35,062 bases of DNA, taken from assembly GCA_030145825.1 (NCBI GenBank), contig JAIXHM010000007.1:1-35062 (forward strand), in the 5' to 3' direction. A program made the translations under genes and the position numbers. Shown in pieces: positions 14,922-22,932 of the stretch. The notes under the pieces are model-generated. The model was given only the letters and a program-made list of their open reading frames with translations, was not told where the DNA came from and searched no databases. Positions within the stretch are counted from its first letter, which is position 1; each line of letters opens with the position of its first letter. This DNA comes from Flavobacterium sp. (GTDB lineage: Bacteria > Bacteroidota > Bacteroidia > Flavobacteriales > Flavobacteriaceae).

Positions 14922-14948
14922 AGACTTATTATTTTAGCTTTAGTTTAT

Positions 14949-15878
14949 CTAAATTTCAATACAATCATAGGTTACTGAGCCATAGGTATATATATCACAA
15001 TTTAATGTTCCATTTACATCACCGTCATAATATGTATTATAACTAGATAAATCTTCACATGTATTAACCAGTTCTACAAAATCAACATCATATCCATATC
15101 CTATCTTAACGAAGTAAAAATCAATTTCAGGGTATACTGTAGGGCCGTAAGTATTTCCAGAAGAATTTCTAATAACCTTGACTCTTTTTCTAGAAACATT
15201 TCTCTTTGTTTCATAATAATTTAATTCTTCACCAGGTTGGAGGCTGTGGGAATATACTTTACAGAAAAGATAGTTACTGCCTCTATAACCACATGGTTGG
15301 TTTGTATATTCAAATGACTCAACATTATCGGTAACCCACTGGAATAACATCGAAGAATCCTTAATATATTGATAAGGCACATTATTCAAAGTTCTTGTAT
15401 TATTATAATAACTAGCAAAAGTCCAAGAATTATCACCATTAAAATCTATTAACATAAAAGTGACATCAACTTTTAGATCATCATAAGTGCCAATATAAAC
15501 AAAAAAGTTTATTGTTCCTGTTCTAGTATGTGATGTCCCATTTTGTGTAACTGTGTAATTAACTGATTTGGAACCAACAGTATAATTTAAATTCACTTTT
15601 GTTTTTATTTGACCATTTACAACTTCAACTAAGTTATTGTTTTCACCCGAAAGTGTTACACTAAACTCATTAGTCAAACTTGAATCAAATAAAGTACCAA
15701 CAACTATGTCATTTCCATTTCCAACCTTAACATAGTTATCATTGTTTTCTGTTGGAATATAGTCAATTTGCGTTGGAATATTAATTGTTAAATCAGTTGT
15801 TTCGCCATCACTGTCTGATGAACAACTTGTTATTCCTAATGTTGCAAGGATAAATAGAGAAAGAATTGTTTTTTTCAT
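14949..15878 (-). CDS. Hypothetical lipoprotein of accessory islet
   Basis: I do not recognise a family for this 309-residue protein. It has a lipoprotein signal peptide with lipobox ITSC (C19) and then SSDSDGE, an acidic start like that of surface-exposed Bacteroidetes lipoproteins. Residues about 30-125 look like a beta-rich module (KVGNGNDIVVGTLF, TVGSKSVNYTVTQNG) and the C-terminal half is Tyr- and Asn-rich with five cysteines (C197, C206, C276, C295, C305) that may form disulfides. Codon use is more AT-rich than in the neighbouring core genes. It lies 18 bases downstream of the nuclease-like gene and is probably co-transcribed with it. Confidence 0.72.
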   Translation of the reverse strand: MKKTILSLFILATLGITSCSSDSDGETTDLTINIPTQIDYIPTENNDNYVKVGNGNDIVVGTLFDSSLTNEFSVTLSGENNNLVEVVNGQIKTKVNLNYTVGSKSVNYTVTQNGTSHTRTGTINFFVYIGTYDDLKVDVTFMLIDFNGDNSWTFASYYNNTRTLNNVPYQYIKDSSMLFQWVTDNVESFEYTNQPCGYRGSNYLFCKVYSHSLQPGEELNYYETKRNVSRKRVKVIRNSSGNTYGPTVYPEIDFYFVKIGYGYDVDFVELVNTCEDLSSYNTYYDGDVNGTLNCDIYTYGSVTYDCIEI

Positions 15879-15896
15879 GTTAATTGTATTTAATAT

Positions 15897-16442
15897 TTAT
15901 AATAAAATTCTTGAAACCTCAATATCTGAAGTTGTTATTTTGTTATCAGGTTTTCTGTAAAAAAAAGTTCCTGTAATTTTAGTCTCATCATAAGCATATG
16001 AAATTGTCAAACCATATTTGTATGAGTAATTTTCATCCTTCATAAAAGCATTAACTTTGTCGATGTCGTGTCCACTAACTTTATGTTTTTTAGCTTCTAC
16101 GACTAACAAGTTTTCGCTATTGTTCATCCTTTTGTGTACTAAAATATCAGGACGAATAGGAGCTTTAACACCACGTATTTTTACATTTTTCTTGTTTTTA
16201 AAGTTTCTGTTGTATTCTATATCAACATTATAATCTAAAAAGTTATTTTTAATCAAAATATTTTCTAGATAAAAAGCAAATCTGTGATTTAATGTGGTTT
16301 CATGTAAATCTCTATTTAATTTTCTTTCCTTTTCAGTTGAATTACCAAGCTTTGGAATTTTTTGTTTAAAAATGTCAGAGTCTCTTTTTACTAGCTCTTT
16401 TAATGATTCAATAATATATTGCTCAATTGTTTCTTTTTCCAT
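15897..16442 (-). CDS. PD-(D/E)XK nuclease-like hypothetical protein
   Basis: This 181-residue protein is not one I can name. It has the core of a PD-(D/E)XK nuclease: RPDILVHKR (D99) followed by LLVVEAKKH (E116, K118), that is D-x16-E-x-K, with a preceding helix containing E48. The resemblance is to the nuclease domains of restriction and repair enzymes. It is short and has no DNA-binding domain. It is transcribed divergently from an XRE regulator and sits 18 bases upstream of a lipoprotein gene. Function as nuclease, regulator or toxin-like protein is open. A good promoter (16468-16500) lies upstream. Confidence 0.7.
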   Translation of the reverse strand: MEKETIEQYIIESLKELVKRDSDIFKQKIPKLGNSTEKERKLNRDLHETTLNHRFAFYLENILIKNNFLDYNVDIEYNRNFKNKKNVKIRGVKAPIRPDILVHKRMNNSENLLVVEAKKHKVSGHDIDKVNAFMKDENYSYKYGLTISYAYDETKITGTFFYRKPDNKITTSDIEVSRILL

Positions 16443-16467
16443 AAAATTTTATTTTAGACTTATTTCC

Positions 16468-16500
16468 CAAATTTAACCTTACAAAAACAAAATTTTACAA
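16468..16500 (-). promoter_or_regulatory. Promoter of nuclease-like gene
   Basis: The minus strand has TAAATTTG (16475-16468), an exact -7 box, with TTG at 16500-16498 about 22 bases upstream, which agrees with the flavobacterial TTG-N17-23-TAnnTTTG pattern. The leader is about 20 bases. Confidence 0.6.
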
Positions 16501-16531
16501 ACAAAAATTTCTTATATAGAAATATTTTTTC

Positions 16532-16539
16532 TAATTTTG
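16532..16539 (+). promoter_or_regulatory. Promoter -7 box of XRE gene
   Basis: TAATTTTG fits TAnnTTTG exactly, 25 bases before the ATG at 16565. No -33 TTG is seen. It lies back to back with the nuclease-like gene promoter, so the XRE protein could control both. Confidence 0.5.
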
Positions 16540-16564
16540 AACTATTAATGCAAAATTAAAGGTG

Positions 16565-16915
16565 ATGATATTACAACCCGAACAAAAATTGAAACAAATT
16601 AGAGAGTTAAAAAATCTTTCGCAAGAGTATATTGCTAATCAATTAGGGTTGAGTGTTCGTGCTTATTCTAAAATTGAAACAGGAGAAACACAGCTTACTA
16701 TCAATAGGTTAAATGAAATTAGCCGCATTATGGGTGTGGATCCGATTGAAGTTTTGGGTTTTGATGATAAGAATATTTTTAACATACATAATTCAACAGG
16801 AAACAATGGTTATAACTACATTAACTTTCCAGACAAATTAGTTCAACAATATGAACAAACAATACAGTCGTTAAAAGAACAAATTGCGTTAATGAAGCTG
16901 TTAATGGAGAAATAA
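16565..16915 (+). CDS. XRE family helix-turn-helix regulator
   Basis: This 116-residue protein has a Cro/CI-type helix-turn-helix at about residues 8-62: LKQIRELKNLSQEYIANQLG, then SVRAYSKIETGETQLTINRL, then IMGVDPIEVLGF. The C-terminal 30 residues form a probable coiled coil (about 85-115, LVQQYEQTIQSLKEQI) for dimerisation. A GTG codon immediately precedes the ATG I chose and could be used. It is transcribed away from the nuclease-like gene, sharing a 120-base control region, and likely regulates that gene and itself. This type is common in mobile or accessory loci. Confidence 0.9.
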   Translation: MILQPEQKLKQIRELKNLSQEYIANQLGLSVRAYSKIETGETQLTINRLNEISRIMGVDPIEVLGFDDKNIFNIHNSTGNNGYNYINFPDKLVQQYEQTIQSLKEQIALMKLLMEK

Positions 16916-16948
16916 TAGCTTTTTTGTAATAAATAAGATACACTAACT

Positions 16949-16980
16949 AACCTGCAGTTTAAAAAATTTGTGGGTTTTTT
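16949..16980 (+). terminator. Degenerate REP-like palindrome R6, terminator of XRE gene
   Basis: AACCTGCAGTTT and AAATTTGTGGGTT face each other and pair with several G-T wobbles, followed by a T-run to 16982. It looks like a decayed member of the CCTGCAAGG palindrome family in the position of a terminator. Confidence 0.6.
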
Positions 16981-16989
16981 TATTTATAC

Positions 16990-17015
16990 CTACAAGGTCA
17001 AAAAAGACCTTGCAG
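16990..17015. repeat. REP-like palindrome R7
   Basis: Arms CTACAAGGTC (16990-16999) and GACCTTGCAG (17006-17015) pair at nine of ten positions around six A. The mismatch is A-C at the same place as in R2, so R7 has the R2 orientation. It lies between XRE and rlmI, marking the right edge of the accessory islet. Confidence 0.85.
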
Positions 17016-17093
17016 AATGACAAACTATACGTGAAAAACTGAATACTAACCCCGAAGCTATCCGTAAACCACTGACCACTCCCAACTCAAAAT

Positions 17094-18257
17094 CTACTCC
17101 ACAAACAAAACCAATCCTTTTAAATAATGTCCTTCTGGGTGGTAAATATTAGTTGGATGATCGGGTCCTTGTTCTAATTTGTGTAATACTCTAATATTTC
17201 TTCCAGTTTCAATAGCTGCTGCTGCAACCGTGTTGTAAAACAATACATCATCAATTACTTGCGAACAAGAAAACGTGAATAAAATTCCTTTTGGTGCTAA
17301 GGCTTTTATTCCGGCAATATTTAAGCGTTTGTAAGCTTGTGTTGCGGTGTGTTTGCTTTTAATGTTTTTGGCAAATGCTGGTGGATCTAAAACAATAACA
17401 TCATAGATTTGATGGTTTTCTTTCATGAAGTTAAACACATCGTCTGCTACCGCTTTATGGTTCGAATTTGGGAAATTCAATTCCATATTTTGAGCGGCTA
17501 AATCAACTGCTTTTTGAGAAATATCTACCGAAGTCACTAATTCTGCTCCTGCACTCATCGCATAAATTGAAAACCCGCCAGTGTAACAAAATGTATTCAA
17601 TACTTTTTTACCTTTTGAAAATGTACCCAATAATTTTCGGTTAACGCGTTGGTCTAAGAAGAAACCTGTTTTTTGTCCTTCCACCCAATTCACATGAAAT
17701 TGAATGTTGTTTTCTTTCGCAATAGTACTTTCTTTGGTTCCAAATAAAAAGTAATCGGTTCCTGTATTGGGTAAAGTGCTTGAACTTTTACAGTAAATCG
17801 TATCGCAGTTTTTAGCAAATGTTTTTTGAATAGCATCTGCAATTTTCTCCATTTGGAAATAAATGCCAGAAGAATGCGCTTGAATTACCCAACAGTTATT
17901 ATAAAAATCGATGATTAATCCCGGAATTCCATCGCCTTCACCATGAATTACTCGGAAAGCATCCGTTTCTTTTACATCCAATAATTTAGTTCTTAATTCC
18001 CAAGCCGATTGTAATTTTTCATTCCAAAAGTTTTCAGTAAATTGTTCTTTACCAAAAGTCAATAATCGAACCACAATACTTCCTCTATCACTAAAAAAAC
18101 CAGTTCCTAGATGTTTTTGATTATTATCTACAACATCTACTAATTGTCCATCTTCTAGTTCTTCCGTAACGCCATAAACAGCACCACTAAAAACCCAAGG
18201 ATGTCTTCTTAGAATTGATTTTTCTTTACCCGATTTTAAAATTACTTTTGGATTCAT
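17094..18257 (-). CDS. rlmI: 23S rRNA (cytosine) methyltransferase, RlmI-like
   Basis: This 387-residue S-adenosylmethionine-dependent enzyme resembles RlmI, which methylates C5 of a cytosine (1962 in E. coli) in 23S rRNA. It has an N-terminal PUA domain (about 1-70, RRHPWVFSGAVYGV), a central RlmI-type domain (about 75-195) and a Rossmann methyltransferase domain with FCYTGGFS (223-230), DPPAFAKN (291-298) and the cysteine in TFSCSQ (C331). The length matches the family. It is the last gene before the accessory islet and reads away from scoB. The start ATG is at 18257; a pair of TTTGAAAAT-type repeats lies just upstream. Confidence 0.9.
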   Translation of the reverse strand: MNPKVILKSGKEKSILRRHPWVFSGAVYGVTEELEDGQLVDVVDNNQKHLGTGFFSDRGSIVVRLLTFGKEQFTENFWNEKLQSAWELRTKLLDVKETDAFRVIHGEGDGIPGLIIDFYNNCWVIQAHSSGIYFQMEKIADAIQKTFAKNCDTIYCKSSSTLPNTGTDYFLFGTKESTIAKENNIQFHVNWVEGQKTGFFLDQRVNRKLLGTFSKGKKVLNTFCYTGGFSIYAMSAGAELVTSVDISQKAVDLAAQNMELNFPNSNHKAVADDVFNFMKENHQIYDVIVLDPPAFAKNIKSKHTATQAYKRLNIAGIKALAPKGILFTFSCSQVIDDVLFYNTVAAAAIETGRNIRVLHKLEQGPDHPTNIYHPEGHYLKGLVLFVE

Positions 18258-18261
18258 TTTT

Positions 18262-18350
18262 TGATTTGAAAATAAAAAAAATTGAAAATTTGAAGATGAA
18301 ACTTACTAATTAGCTCATTTTCAAATTCTCAAATCTTCAAATTGAATAAT
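18262..18350. repeat. Empty inverted-repeat pair of the TTTGAAAAT family
   Basis: The left part (18262-18300) contains GATTTGAAAAT and ATTGAAAATTTGAAGATGA. The right part (18314-18350) read on the minus strand contains AATTTGAAGATTTGAGAAT and TTGAAAATGAGC. The same words flank the four-helix-bundle gene at 19021-19052 and 19404-19437. Here nothing but about 13 bases lies between them, and the pair fills the gap between rlmI and scoB. Confidence 0.7.
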
Positions 18351-18355
18351 TTATG

Positions 18356-19015
18356 TTAGTCTAAAATCATCTCAGGAATATTTCCTTCAATAATTAAGGT
18401 TCCTTCAGTCGCATTTTTAACGTCTTCAACAGTAACTCCTGGTGCTGTTTCTAATAATTTGAAACCTTGAGGTGTTACTTCCAAAACTGCTAATTCGGTT
18501 ACGATCTTTTTCACACAACCGACACCCGTTAATGGTAATGAACAACGTTTTAATAATTTCGATTCTCCTGCTTTATTTACGTGCATCATGGCCACAATAA
18601 TATTTTCTGCAGAAGCTACTAAATCCATAGCGCCACCCATACCTTTAACCATTTTACCTGGAATTTTCCAGTTGGCAATATCTCCGTTTTCAGAAACTTC
18701 CATAGCTCCTAAAATGGTTAAGTCTACTTTTTGTGAGCGAATCATTCCGAAACTAAAAGCAGAATCAAAAAAACTTGCTCCTGGTAAAGTAGTGATAGTT
18801 TGCTTTCCAGCGTTAATGATGTCAGCATCTTCCTCACCTTCAAAAGGGAAAGGGCCCATACCTAAAACACCATTTTCTGACTGAAATTCTACTGAAATAT
18901 CTTCACGAACAAAATTGGCAACCAATGTAGGAATTCCGATTCCAAGATTCACATAGTAACCGTCTTTTACTTCTTTAGCAATTCGTTTTGCGATTTGATT
19001 TTTATCTAAAGCCAT
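18356..19015 (-). CDS. scoB: 3-oxoacid CoA-transferase subunit B
   Basis: This 219-residue beta subunit works with ScoA to move CoA between succinyl-CoA and acetoacetate (or a similar 3-oxoacid), in ketone body or branched-chain amino-acid catabolism. The family I CoA-transferase motif SENGVLGMGPFP contains the catalytic glutamate E47 that forms the CoA thioester. GIGIPTLVANF (25-35) and GGAMDLVA are also typical. The length is normal. ScoA is on the same strand upstream, but a four-helix-bundle gene with repeat flanks separates them, so the usual tight coupling of the two subunits is lost. Confidence 0.94.
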   Translation of the reverse strand: MALDKNQIAKRIAKEVKDGYYVNLGIGIPTLVANFVREDISVEFQSENGVLGMGPFPFEGEEDADIINAGKQTITTLPGASFFDSAFSFGMIRSQKVDLTILGAMEVSENGDIANWKIPGKMVKGMGGAMDLVASAENIIVAMMHVNKAGESKLLKRCSLPLTGVGCVKKIVTELAVLEVTPQGFKLLETAPGVTVEDVKNATEGTLIIEGNIPEMILD

Positions 19016-19020
19016 TTTAA

Positions 19021-19052
19021 TTTGATGATTTGAAAATTTGATGATTTGAAAA
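19021..19052. repeat. Tandem repeat flanking four-helix-bundle gene, scoB side
   Basis: TTTGATGATTTGAAAA occurs twice in exact tandem (19021-19036 and 19037-19052), ending at the stop codon of the four-helix-bundle gene. Its words are inverted relative to those at 19404-19437. Confidence 0.85.
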
Positions 19053-19406
19053 TTATTTATTTTTTGATGATGATATAATCTTCGAAATTATCAAATTGAT
19101 TGATTTTAATTTGTTTAATAGTTCTTCACTTGGATTTGGATAGAATTCTGATTTCATACAAAGTTCTAACCAATATTGTAATTCATCTGCTTCTTTTGCT
19201 GAAATTTTAAACTTATGAATAAAATCAGCTTTACTTTCTGCATTTTGAGCTTCTTTAATATTTGCTCCAATTGAAGTTCCACATCTGAAAATTTGAGAAG
19301 CCATTTCAAAACGGTTTAAGTTTCTTATTGACTCAGAATAATCGATAATATCTAAAGCAAATTCAAATGTTAGTTTTACAATTAGATTTTCTTTATCGTT
19401 CCTCAT
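19053..19406 (-). CDS. Four-helix-bundle protein (23S rRNA IVS-type)
   Basis: This 117-residue protein belongs to the small four-helix-bundle family first seen as ORFs within 23S rRNA intervening sequences and related to Avd, the accessory protein of diversity-generating retroelements. Marks are FEFALDIIDYSESI, the loop RCGTSIGANIKEAQNAESKA and FIHKFKISAKEADELQYWLEL. It is basic at its surface and probably binds nucleic acid; its function as a stand-alone gene is unknown. I start it at the ATG at 19406; a TTG two codons earlier is open. The ATG lies inside a TTTGAAAATG repeat word. It sits between scoA and scoB with inverted repeats at each end, which suggests insertion. Confidence 0.9.
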   Translation of the reverse strand: MRNDKENLIVKLTFEFALDIIDYSESIRNLNRFEMASQIFRCGTSIGANIKEAQNAESKADFIHKFKISAKEADELQYWLELCMKSEFYPNPSEELLNKLKSINLIISKIISSSKNK

Positions 19407-19437
19407 TTTCAAATTTTCAAATCAATGAATCTTCAAA
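19404..19437. repeat. Repeat flanking four-helix-bundle gene, scoA side
   Basis: On the minus strand this reads AATTTGAAGATTCATTGATT then TGAAAATTTGAAAATG, ending with the start codon of the four-helix-bundle gene. It shares GATTTGAAAATTTGA with the scoB-side repeat in inverted orientation, and it begins directly after the scoA stop. Confidence 0.8.
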
Positions 19438-20136
19438 TTATTTTTGACGAACTGTTCGTTGTTCGATTCGCTTTTCAAATTTTTCACCTTGAAAAATACG
19501 ATTCACCATAATACCAGGAATATGAATTTCGTTAGGATCTAATGTTCCCGCTGGTACTAATTCTTCAACTTCAGCAATGGTAATTTTTCCTGCTCCTGCC
19601 ATAGGCGCATTGAAGTTACGTGCCGTTCCTTTGAATATTAAATTACCTGCTTCGTCACCTTTCCATGCTTTAACGATTGCGAAATCAGCTTTAAAAGCAT
19701 GTTCCAAAATGTGCATTTTTCCGTTAAATTCTCGAACTTCTTTTCCTTCTGCAACTTCAGTTCCATAACCAGCAGGCGTAAAGAATGCTGGAATTCCGGC
19801 TTGAGCTGCGCGGCATTTTTCTGCTAATGTTCCTTGTGGTGTTAATTCTACTTCTAATTCACCAGAAAGCATTTGGCGTTCAAATTCTGCATTTTCTCCC
19901 ACATAAGAAGAAATCATTTTTTTAATTTGTCTTTTTTGCAATAATAAACCTAATCCAAAATCGTCGACACCAGCATTGTTTGAAATGCATGTTAAGTTGT
20001 TAACTTCCATTTGAACTAGTTGAGCAATACTGTTCTCAGGGATACCACAAAGTCCGAAACCACCAAGCATGATAGTCATTCCACTTTCGATACCTTCTAA
20101 GGCTTCTTGAACAGAGTTTACTTTTCGGTTAATCAT
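19438..20136 (-). CDS. scoA: 3-oxoacid CoA-transferase subunit A
   Basis: This 232-residue alpha subunit pairs with ScoB. Family I features are [18 protein letters not shown] near residue 20-37, [25 protein letters not shown] and the [14 protein letters not shown] segment. The length is normal. It starts 21 bases past the PBP1A stop with no terminator between, so it is probably in the ricT-gldH-pbp1A transcript or has a weak internal promoter. Downstream of it the inserted four-helix-bundle gene separates it from scoB. Confidence 0.94.
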   Translation of the reverse strand: MINRKVNSVQEALEGIESGMTIMLGGFGLCGIPENSIAQLVQMEVNNLTCISNNAGVDDFGLGLLLQKRQIKKMISSYVGENAEFERQMLSGELEVELTPQGTLAEKCRAAQAGIPAFFTPAGYGTEVAEGKEVREFNGKMHILEHAFKADFAIVKAWKGDEAGNLIFKGTARNFNAPMAGAGKITIAEVEELVPAGTLDPNEIHIPGIMVNRIFQGEKFEKRIEQRTVRQK

Positions 20137-20157
20137 AATATGTTTAGTTTGTTGTTT

Positions 20158-22434
20158 TTAAAAATCGAATTCTTCTAAATCTGGTTCATCAATAGCAGTT
20201 GTGTCAACTTCTTTTTTCCAACAATCTACTTTTATTGATAAATCTTTTGGTCTTTCAAAAGCACCTCTTGAAACCGTTAAGTTTTCGTCTTTGTAACATT
20301 TATCCATAAATAATCCCCAGATAGGTAAAGCCATTGTAGCTCCTTGTCCGTATAAAGTTTGTCTGAAATGGGCTGAACGATCTTCGTTTCCTACCCAAAC
20401 ACCAGCAACTAAATTTGGTACCATTCCCATGAACCATCCATCTGAATTGTTTTGGGAAGTACCCGTTTTACCTGCTATAGGATTCGTAAAAGCATATTTA
20501 TATTGTGTTAAACCACTTACTCCTCCCCAGCGTAAACGTTGACCAGTTCCAGATTCGGTAACACCCTCTAATAATTTTACAATTGCATAAGCCACGTCTC
20601 TATTCATGACGTCCTTACTTTCTGGAACGATTTGGTCTAATACAACTCCATTTTTGTCTTCAATTCTTGTGATGAAAGTTGGTTTTACATAAACGCCTTG
20701 GTTTGCAAAAGTGCTAAAAGCACCAACCATTTCTTCAACAGTAATTTCTACTGCTCCAAGTGCAATAGCTGGACGCGCTGGAATTTCTGATGTTACTCCC
20801 AAATCATGCACCATATCGACAACAGATTTAGGCCCAACACGATCCATTAATTTAGCAGAAACCGTGTTAACTGAATTTGCTAAAGCTTGTTTAAGAGTAA
20901 TCATTCCTCTAAACTTACCGTCTGAGTTTCTTGGAGACCAAGCTTGATCAATTCCCCATTTCCCTTTTGGCATAGTAAATGGGCCATCTATAATAGAATC
21001 ACATGGCGACATACCCAATTGTTCAATTGCGGTTGAATAAACAAAGGGTTTGAATGTAGAACCTACTTGACGAGCCCCTTGACCAACGTGATCGTATTGA
21101 AAATATTTATAATTAATTCCTCCAACCCATGCTTTTATTTGTCCTGTTTGAGGTTCCATTGCCATCATTCCAGTTTGTAAGAAATGCTTATAGTAACGTA
21201 TAGAGTCTCTAGGAGTCATAATGGTATCGCGTTCACCTTTCCATGTGAAAATTTTCATTTCGGTTTTTACATCAAATGATTTTAAAATTTGATCTTCCGA
21301 TTTTCCTTCATCTTTCATTAAGCGCCATCTTTCCGAACTTTTCATAGCGCGATTCATAATTCTATCTGTTTCTTCAGTAGTAATATTTAAGAAAGGTGCA
21401 TTTTTGTTTGATTTAGCTAAATCGAAAAATTTGTTTTGTAGAATAGGCATATGTTCAGCTACAGCTTCTTCTGCATATTGTTGCATTTTAGAATCAATAG
21501 TTACATATATTTTTAATCCATCTCTATAAATATCATATTCAGAACCATCTTCTTTTGGGTGATCTTTCACCCATTTTTTCATATAATCACGAAGATATTC
21601 TCTAAAATAGGTTGCATTTCCTTCTTTGTGACTTTCTGGTTTGAAGTTTAAATGAATAGAATCTTTACTTAATTTAGCTTTTTCTGCTTCAGTAATAAAT
21701 CCTCCTTTTACCATTTGTCCTAAAACAGTGTTTCTTCTATTAAAGGCATTTTTCTCTTTTTTCTTCGGATTATAAAGAGAAGGATTTTTAAGCATTCCTA
21801 CTAAAACAGCTGATTCTTCTACAGTTAAATTTTTAGGTTCTTTATTAAAATAGATTTTAGCAGCAGAACGAATCCCTACAGCATTGTATAGAAAATCTAC
21901 TTCGTTAAGATACATTGCTAAAATTTCTTGTTTTGTGTATTGACGCTCTAAACGAACTGCAATAACCCATTCTTTTACTTTTTGCAGAATACGCATTACA
22001 ATATTTTTAGAGCCTTCTCCGTGGAATAATAATTTGGCTAACTGTTGCGTAATGGTACTGGCACCACCATCTGTTCCCAGTTTTACAACCGCCCTTATGG
22101 TACCTCTGCCATCTATACCAGAATGTTCGTAAAAGCGTTCGTCTTCTGTAGCAACTAAAGCATTTACTAAATGAGGTGGTAAATCTTGAAACTTAACAGG
22201 AACTCTGTTTTCAGCATAGAATTTACCAATTACCTCTCCATCTGAAGAAATAATTTCAGTAGCAATATTTGAATCAGGATTCTCTAATTTTTCGAAACTT
22301 GGCATCGATCCTAATAAGCCCCATGAAGCAAAAAGGAAAAGTAGTATTACGAAACCAACACCACCAAAAAATATTTTCCAAAATGTTTTTACATACTTAG
22401 GAAAATCTGAATTTTCAGTTTTTTTTACAGCCAT
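20158..22434 (-). CDS. Penicillin-binding protein 1A, bifunctional
   Basis: This 758-residue class A PBP polymerises glycan from lipid II and cross-links the peptides, in the periplasm on the inner membrane. It has a transmembrane anchor (about 18-40), a GT51 glycosyltransferase domain with E97 in EDERFYEHSGID and GGASTITQQLAK (123-134), and a transpeptidase domain with S459-TFK, S521-VN and K656-TG. All catalytic residues are present and the length is normal. The start is three bases after gldH, so it is co-translated with it. Linkage with gldH and ricT is a recurring arrangement in flavobacteria as far as I recall. Confidence 0.95.
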   Translation of the reverse strand: MAVKKTENSDFPKYVKTFWKIFFGGVGFVILLFLFASWGLLGSMPSFEKLENPDSNIATEIISSDGEVIGKFYAENRVPVKFQDLPPHLVNALVATEDERFYEHSGIDGRGTIRAVVKLGTDGGASTITQQLAKLLFHGEGSKNIVMRILQKVKEWVIAVRLERQYTKQEILAMYLNEVDFLYNAVGIRSAAKIYFNKEPKNLTVEESAVLVGMLKNPSLYNPKKKEKNAFNRRNTVLGQMVKGGFITEAEKAKLSKDSIHLNFKPESHKEGNATYFREYLRDYMKKWVKDHPKEDGSEYDIYRDGLKIYVTIDSKMQQYAEEAVAEHMPILQNKFFDLAKSNKNAPFLNITTEETDRIMNRAMKSSERWRLMKDEGKSEDQILKSFDVKTEMKIFTWKGERDTIMTPRDSIRYYKHFLQTGMMAMEPQTGQIKAWVGGINYKYFQYDHVGQGARQVGSTFKPFVYSTAIEQLGMSPCDSIIDGPFTMPKGKWGIDQAWSPRNSDGKFRGMITLKQALANSVNTVSAKLMDRVGPKSVVDMVHDLGVTSEIPARPAIALGAVEITVEEMVGAFSTFANQGVYVKPTFITRIEDKNGVVLDQIVPESKDVMNRDVAYAIVKLLEGVTESGTGQRLRWGGVSGLTQYKYAFTNPIAGKTGTSQNNSDGWFMGMVPNLVAGVWVGNEDRSAHFRQTLYGQGATMALPIWGLFMDKCYKDENLTVSRGAFERPKDLSIKVDCWKKEVDTTAIDEPDLEEFDF

Positions 22435-22437
22435 ATT

Positions 22438-22932
22438 TTATTTTGTTTTTTCAATTCTAAAGCCTACTTCAGTTACACCTTCTACCTTATCCATACCAGT
22501 AATTGAACCAGTTTCGCGTAAAGCATGAACAATTTCTATTTGGTATTTTCCAGATTTTTTAAATGTAAAATTTTCTTGATACCAAAGTTTACTTTCTTTA
22601 ACATCTGAAAAACCTTCTCCCATTAATTTACCATCAGGAAATGCCATTTGATATTCTAAGGTATCAATTTTGATTTCGTTTTTTGGGTTTTTTAAGCTAA
22701 CAATAACAAACAAATTATTAAACGGAAAATCCTTATTGTTTCTTACATTTAAGAACAAATTATAAGGGTTTATAGTATCGGTTTGTTCAAAATCAAATCG
22801 AATGGTATCATTTTTAGACCAAGAACCATCTAGTTTATGATATTGGTCAAATACTTGATTGTTATCACATGAAATTAAAATTGTTCCAAGGATAACTAAT
22901 AACCACAAATAACTATTGTTTTTTATTTGCAT
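22438..22932 (-). CDS. gldH: Gliding motility lipoprotein GldH
   Basis: This 164-residue lipoprotein is recognised as GldH, one of the proteins needed for gliding in Flavobacterium johnsoniae. It has a lipoprotein signal peptide with ILISC (C22) and the GldH body containing FDQYHKLDGSW, DTINPYNLFLNVRNN and GKYQIEIVHALRETGSITG. It acts in the envelope with the gliding/type IX secretion machinery; its exact role is not known. Its start lies within the last 20 bases of ricT, and PBP1A follows after three bases, so translation of the three is coupled. No other gld gene is in the window. Confidence 0.93.
   Translation of the reverse strand: MQIKNNSYLWLLVILGTILISCDNNQVFDQYHKLDGSWSKNDTIRFDFEQTDTINPYNLFLNVRNNKDFPFNNLFVIVSLKNPKNEIKIDTLEYQMAFPDGKLMGEGFSDVKESKLWYQENFTFKKSGKYQIEIVHALRETGSITGMDKVEGVTEVGFRIEKTK

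Noticed and set aside
10822..17015. CRISPR array made of the repeated palindromes
   Set aside because: Spacing is irregular, from tens of bases to over 1 kb with genes between, and no cas gene is present.
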